Under the pieces are notes generated by a model. It was not told the origin of the DNA. It worked only from the letters and a program-made list of their open reading frames with translations, and ran no database searches. The translations under genes and the position numbers were made by a program. A stretch of 53,957 nucleotides of DNA from RGIG5952 sp045603485 (GTDB lineage Bacteria; Verrucomicrobiota; Kiritimatiellia; RFP12; JAAYLN01): NCBI GenBank assembly GCA_045603485.1, contig JAZUMF010000043.1, positions 1 through 53,957 on the forward strand, given 5' to 3'. Shown piece by piece: positions 52,053 to 53,957 of the stretch (positions are counted from its first letter, which is position 1; every line of letters starts with the position of its first letter).

Positions 52053-52082
52053 ATTATACAACTTTTTGTTTAGATAAACAAA
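52053..52082 (-). promoter_or_regulatory. Promoter and palindromic operator of the oxidoreductase operon
   Basis: Minus-strand TATAAT at 52053-52058 and TTGTTT at 52076-52081 with a 17-base spacer. A perfect palindrome TTTGTTTA-GA-TAAACAAA (52065-52082) overlaps the -35 and spacer, a typical repressor site. Its half-sites recall Rex operators (TTGTT...AACAA), but the spacing is two bases shorter. The predicted leader is about 35 bases. Confidence 0.6.
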
Positions 52083-52090
52083 CAAATTGA

Positions 52091-53380
52091 TTATATACCT
52101 ACATATACAGACAATCCGCCATAAGTCCAGTTAGGCGTAGGAATCGTCGGGAAATTTATTCTATCCATAGTCAAAAGAAGATATCGGTAAGGCAACCCCT
52201 CCGGCACCTCAACAAATGAAGGCCAGCCGCGCCCATGCGGCCATCCCTCATTATCCCCCCAAGGCACAGGCGAAAGCTTCATAGCCCCAAGCTTCCTAAG
52301 CTCAGGATACGAATAGACATAGTATGCTCGGTCGCAACTCCCCGAAAGACAATAACGCCTGCCGTCCATAAAAGTAATCGTCGTACCGGTCGAATCCTCT
52401 TTAGCAGCATCGGTAATCGGCTCAAAACCGCAATCCCAAGAGTCACTTTCAAGCATCTGCGCCCTTATTCCCTTAGGGGTAAATGCCGAAACCAAAAGCC
52501 TCCACTTCTTCGCATCGTCGTCCCAAGTACCACATGGGTCCTCATTCATCCCCGTAAGCCCCAATGACCTCGAATGCATAACACTCACGCCATGAAGAGG
52601 ACACTTCTTGCTCCACGCGACATTGATACCACCCTCAGCGCGTCCCGAGCAACCCTTTTTGCCCGCGGCATCGGCAGCCGTGCTGAAATTGCTTGACCAT
52701 GCACGCCACTCCCCACTCTCGTCGTCATAAAAAAGATGGCAAGCCAGATCATTTCGCAACATCCCATCGCCGTAGTCAAAGAGAATATATCCCTCAAGAG
52801 AAACCCCAGCCTCAAGATTGGCCAAATCCAAACTACCGACCGCAAGATTTGACGCATAAAAACGGGCACTGAATGTAAAATATGCCTTTGTCCCCTCAAG
52901 GTAAAGCTCGTTTTGACGGCCTCTAGTCACAAAACGGACATCGGCTTGCCCGACTCCTGCAGAAAGAGAAGCGACAACATCATCCAAGCCGCCCTCGCCC
53001 TCAACAACCAAATCGTTCAAATGCGACTTATCGATAGGATTGAAATCGGCAGGGAAAGACTCTGAATAAGAAAATTTAGTCACAACGTCCTTCGTAACGA
53101 AAACCGACGGTCTAAATCTTCCGCACAAAGACAAATGCATCGTATAAGGAGGCTCAACATCCTCTGGGGCATTAAACCTGACACACTCCCTCCCGCTCTT
53201 ATCCTTAATCAAAATTGCAGCGGGAAAAGAGTGAACCTTTGCCGAATAATGGGCAGATGGAAGAAACGACACACCCTCGGGAAAGGCAAGCTCATTATCA
53301 AAAATATACCGTCTGCTCCACACCCTCTTAAAATTGACATCATAAGGCCGGGAACAAGCCGTGACTGATCGGCTATCCAT
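52091..53380 (-). CDS. Unrecognised protein, possible beta-propeller glycan enzyme
   Basis: A 429-residue protein with no signal peptide and no safe family. It is beta-rich and aromatic-rich throughout. Several turns resemble beta-propeller glycoside hydrolases (GH32/GH43/GH130 type), in particular MNEDPCGTWDDDAKKWRLLV, as in the 'EDP' motif with a following display strand, and FMDGRRYCLSGS. A catalytic triad is not obvious. A TATACT box at 53421-53426 lies about 40 bases before the start, inside the end of the upstream gene, and GGAG is 12 bases before the ATG. It could instead be a sugar-binding domain. Confidence 0.55.
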   Translation of the reverse strand: MDSRSVTACSRPYDVNFKRVWSRRYIFDNELAFPEGVSFLPSAHYSAKVHSFPAAILIKDKSGRECVRFNAPEDVEPPYTMHLSLCGRFRPSVFVTKDVVTKFSYSESFPADFNPIDKSHLNDLVVEGEGGLDDVVASLSAGVGQADVRFVTRGRQNELYLEGTKAYFTFSARFYASNLAVGSLDLANLEAGVSLEGYILFDYGDGMLRNDLACHLFYDDESGEWRAWSSNFSTAADAAGKKGCSGRAEGGINVAWSKKCPLHGVSVMHSRSLGLTGMNEDPCGTWDDDAKKWRLLVSAFTPKGIRAQMLESDSWDCGFEPITDAAKEDSTGTTITFMDGRRYCLSGSCDRAYYVYSYPELRKLGAMKLSPVPWGDNEGWPHGRGWPSFVEVPEGLPYRYLLLTMDRINFPTIPTPNWTYGGLSVYVGI

Positions 53381-53418
53381 ACACCAAAGACTCCAAAAAA
53401 ACTATTTCTCAAGAGATT

Positions 53419-53957
53419 CTAGTATACCATAAAGAGAGACGAGCCCGAATAGCGATACTGCGAAAGCCCCATTCTCCCCTCGCCCGCATCGTTCATATAT
53501 CGCTCAACAGTCGGGTCAGAAAATTCATTTGCGACAGAAAAATACTTTAAATAACGGGCGGCATTCGTAATCCTGCCGCTTGGCAAAGCCACAATCTGAG
53601 GCACCATAGAGCCATCCTGCTTCATATCCAAACCGTAACTATTTGCGTCCGTCAAAGATTCAATCTCCTTACTCTTTGAATTCAACGCCTTAAAAATAAT
53701 TGGGATTTGCGCACCGGAACGCATCCTGCCATCAATGTAAAATGTGACATTGGTATACAAAAGCTTAATCGGGTCTTCAAAACAAGGAGTCTCGCCTATA
53801 AAATTTTTGCAGCCGTAAAAACTAAAATAACCGCCGAAAGTATTATCCTTAATCAACCCGCCATAAAAGTAGTTGGTGCAAAAACAGCTGGTGCAATCCA
53901 TAAAAGCAGGTCCGCCGTTATCTGCGATAATACCGCCGTTAACTTCAAGAACACCCC
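53419..53957 (-). CDS. Beta-helix-like surface protein, C-terminal part
   Basis: The reading frame stays open from 53957 to a stop at 53419, so the gene begins beyond the right edge and about 179 residues are seen. The beginning contains repeated GGxI-type turns (VNGGIIADNGGPAF and YGGLIKDNTFGGYF) in the manner of right-handed parallel beta-helix or polymorphic-membrane-type proteins, with several cysteines. The rest is globular with no recognised domain or sorting motif. An internal ATG at 53901 exists, but the open upstream frame with similar composition argues against it being the start. Confidence 0.6.
   Translation of the reverse strand, partial: GVLEVNGGIIADNGGPAFMDCTSCFCTNYFYGGLIKDNTFGGYFSFYGCKNFIGETPCFEDPIKLLYTNVTFYIDGRMRSGAQIPIIFKALNSKSKEIESLTDANSYGLDMKQDGSMVPQIVALPSGRITNAARYLKYFSVANEFSDPTVERYMNDAGEGRMGLSQYRYSGSSLFMVY

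Overview
The window looks like a chromosomal segment of an anaerobic, Gram-negative, glycan-degrading bacterium. The best guess is the Verrucomicrobiota/Kiritimatiellota/Lentisphaerota group from a gut-like habitat. This is inferred from gene content only: an ExbB/ExbD system, many glycoside hydrolases, a lone type II pseudopilin, a large secreted repeat protein, a 2-oxoacid:ferredoxin oxidoreductase and formate-tetrahydrofolate ligase. No rRNA, tRNA or CRISPR array was seen.

Layout. 1-740: the 3' end of a REP-associated (Y1-type) transposase, a hairpin, and an array of GGGACAG-type REP-like palindromes. 748-6135: a four-gene operon of ExbB, ExbD, a TPR protein and a von Willebrand A protein whose single membrane helix carries the TonB/TolA-type S-x3-H motif. 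This is the most unusual system in the window. 6156-8975: two tandem GH39-like enzymes. 8981-14037 (minus): patatin-like protein, two tandem endonuclease/exonuclease/phosphatase-fold proteins, a GYF/coiled-coil protein, a DUF4380-like protein and a small-multidrug-export-type membrane protein. 14075-19039: a secreted SQHop-fold protein, a purple-acid-phosphatase-like enzyme, TrmJ and a Na/Pi cotransporter. 19249-20177: an unrecognised 190-residue protein followed by a tandem intergenic repeat that runs into the end of a GH78 rhamnosidase gene. 20160-28612: GH78, a large secreted duplicated protein, and a GH2 enzyme with clear promoters. 28685-36499: HrpA, then a minus-strand operon of a GH78-like enzyme, an N-acetylneuraminate lyase and a NagA-like deacetylase, which suggests amino-sugar or sialic-acid use. 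36541-49187: a secreted metalloprotease-like protein and housekeeping genes (nusB, ribH, argG, panD, folB, a FolM-like reductase, a pseudopilin, a glutaminyl-cyclase-like lipoprotein, sppA, fhs, purB). 49288-52010: a vor/kor oxidoreductase operon with a fused beta-gamma subunit, a strong terminator and a palindromic promoter. 52091-53957: an unrecognised protein and the C-terminal part of a surface protein that runs off the window.

Two patterns run through the window. First, many first-in-operon genes have a TATAAT-like box only 6-9 bases before the ATG and no Shine-Dalgarno sequence, which suggests leaderless transcripts, while internal operon genes usually have good Shine-Dalgarno sequences. 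Second, a dispersed family of short GGGACAG-type palindromes lies beside genes and in one case supplies coding sequence. Several start codons were moved inward from the longest reading frame using ribosome-binding sites, signal peptides or family alignment.
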